From CBDUXZ01 sp965371325 [NCBI: uncultured bacterium] (GTDB lineage Bacteria; JAUYMQ01): a DNA stretch of 5,494 nt. Numbering within the stretch: position 1 is the stretch's first letter; the number at the start of each line of letters is the position of its first letter. Below the pieces are notes generated by a model. That model worked only from the letters and a program-made list of their open reading frames with translations, was not told where the DNA came from and did not search any database. The translations under genes were made by a program, and so were the position numbers. The stretch covers positions 1 to 5,494 of the forward strand of contig CBDUXZ010000157.1 of the NCBI GenBank assembly GCA_965371325.1, in the 5' to 3' direction. This document shows, piece by piece, positions 4,534-5,494 of this stretch.

Positions 4534-5494
4534 ATGGGTGACATTCGGGACCGTGTAGCCGTCGTTGGAACGGGATGCGCGAAGTTCGGCGAGAACTACG
4601 ACATGAGCATCGAAGACATGATCGTCGAGGCTGGTTTCGAGGCGCTCGGGGACGCGGGCGTGGAGCCGAAGGACATTCAGGCAGCCTGGGTAGGCACGTT
4701 GAATTCGGCCTTCTCGGGAACGAGCCTCGGCGACGCCCTGAAGATCCAGAAAATTCCCATCACGCGGGTGGAGAACTACTGCGCCAGCGGCATGGACGCC
4801 TTCCGGAACGCCTGTTTCGGCATTGCGAGCGGTATGTACGACGTGGCCCTGGTCCTGGGCTTCGAGAAGCTCCGCGATTCGGGCGCGCGGGGAATTCCGA
4901 ACACACGGAACCATCCCCTTCTGGCCTGGGGCGTGACGGCTCCGAACCTCTTCGCGCTGGCCGCGAACCGCCACTTCCACAAGTACGGTACGACCAAAAC
5001 ACAGCTGGCCAAGGTGGCCGTCAAGAACCACCACAACGGCGCCATGAACAAGAAAGCGCACTTCCAGATGGAGGTGGACATCGACAAGGTGATCAATGCG
5101 CCCTTGATCTCGAGCCCCCTCGGGCTCTTCGACTGTTGCCCCACGACCGACGGCGCCGCCGCCGCCGTGATCTGCCGCACCGACATCGCACGGAAGTTCC
5201 GCGACGACTACGTGGTGGTGAAGGGACTCGGTCTGGCGGTCACCTCCGGCGCCCCCTACTTCAAGCCGGGCTTCGAGTACGACGGCTTTCCGGCGACCAC
5301 GCTCGCGGCCAAGCAAGCCTACGAGCAGGCGGGGATCAAGAACCCCCTGGAGGAGATCGATCTCGCCGAAACCCACGACTGTTTCACGATCACCGAAATC
5401 CTGAATTACGAGGATCTCGGTTTTTGTGAGAAGGGAACCGGCGGGCGTTTCATCGAGGAGGGGCACTCCGCAATCGGCGGGAAGCTTCCCGTGA
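4534..5494 (+). CDS. Thiolase, SCP-x/archaeal acetoacetyl-CoA thiolase type (3' end outside window)
   Basis: The frame starts at the ATG at 4534 and stays open to the right edge, giving 320 residues of a family usually near 390. Seen: an N-terminal RDRVAVVGTGCAKFGE, the nucleophile motif ENYCASGMDAF with Cys83 (4780-4782), and ETHDCFTITEIL with His281, the HDCF form typical of SCP-x-type thiolases rather than the NEAF form of classical ones. The last residues, SAIGGKLPV, are those expected just before the SGG and GHPxGATG motifs, which lie outside. Known members cleave or form 3-ketoacyl-CoA; many need a DUF35 partner, which the preceding gene supplies as a fused domain. Retention of Cys83 and His281 argues for a true thiolase rather than an Ltp2-like retro-aldolase, which also pairs with DUF35. 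It probably forms an operon with the HMGS-like gene. The direction (condensing or cleaving) and chain length cannot be told. Confidence 0.95.
   Translation, partial: MGDIRDRVAVVGTGCAKFGENYDMSIEDMIVEAGFEALGDAGVEPKDIQAAWVGTLNSAFSGTSLGDALKIQKIPITRVENYCASGMDAFRNACFGIASGMYDVALVLGFEKLRDSGARGIPNTRNHPLLAWGVTAPNLFALAANRHFHKYGTTKTQLAKVAVKNHHNGAMNKKAHFQMEVDIDKVINAPLISSPLGLFDCCPTTDGAAAAVICRTDIARKFRDDYVVVKGLGLAVTSGAPYFKPGFEYDGFPATTLAAKQAYEQAGIKNPLEEIDLAETHDCFTITEILNYEDLGFCEKGTGGRFIEEGHSAIGGKLPV

Noticed and set aside
4575-5429. 284-codon plus-strand frame inside the thiolase gene
   Set aside because: It is out of frame with the thiolase reading frame that starts at 4534, and gives an Arg/Gly-rich product. 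The thiolase frame carries the Cys and His motifs and stays open to the window edge.
4291-5466. Long open frame (391 codons) on the minus strand opposite the DUF35 and thiolase region
   Set aside because: It lies antisense to two well-recognised genes, has low-complexity Val/Gly/Arg/His-rich translation with no family motif, and is explained by the GC-rich third positions of the real genes.

Overview
This is a 5.5 kb stretch of GC-rich bacterial DNA, packed with acyl-CoA metabolism genes. The coding style (short gaps, Shine-Dalgarno sites of the AAGGAG/GGAGAG type, one GTG start) is plainly bacterial. The gene mix (free-standing biotin carboxylase, tiny biotinyl carrier, crotonase, HMG-CoA-synthase-like protein with a DUF35 tail, SCP-x-type thiolase) is reminiscent of deltaproteobacterial-type or uncultured environmental lineages. 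I cannot fix the taxon from the sequence, and nothing here looks like phage, IS or CRISPR.

Layout: (1) Positions 2-511, plus strand, hold the C-terminal part of an NAPE-PLD/UlaG-like metallo-beta-lactamase-fold hydrolase that starts before the window. (2) Positions 2954 down to 522, minus strand, form a three-gene operon: biotin carboxylase (accC-like), a 71-residue biotin carrier protein, and a crotonase-family enzyme. It converges on the hydrolase gene with only 10 bases between stop codons. (3) Positions 2955-3081 are a divergent control region with two face-to-face sigma70-like promoters and an overlapping pair of inverted repeats between them. (4) From 3082 onward, plus strand, lie an HMG-CoA-synthase-like protein fused to a zinc-ribbon/OB-fold DUF35 domain and then a thiolase that runs off the right edge.

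How the parts may work together: archaea are known to use a thiolase/DUF35/HMG-CoA synthase complex in which DUF35 bridges the two condensing enzymes. Here the DUF35 domain is fused to the synthase-like protein and the thiolase is the next gene, so the same assembly is encoded by two genes. By my alignment from memory, the synthase-like domain has lost all three catalytic residues of HMG-CoA synthase (Glu to Thr79, Cys to Leu111, His to Tyr234), while the thiolase keeps its Cys83 and His281. The plus-strand pair is therefore better read as a thiolase with a non-catalytic or re-purposed partner than as a mevalonate-pathway pair. The minus-strand operon supplies the biotin carboxylase half of an acyl-CoA carboxylase, without a carboxyltransferase in the window, plus a crotonase that resembles methylmalonyl-CoA decarboxylase. 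A shared control region suggests that both operons serve one acyl-CoA pathway; its substrate cannot be read from the sequence.
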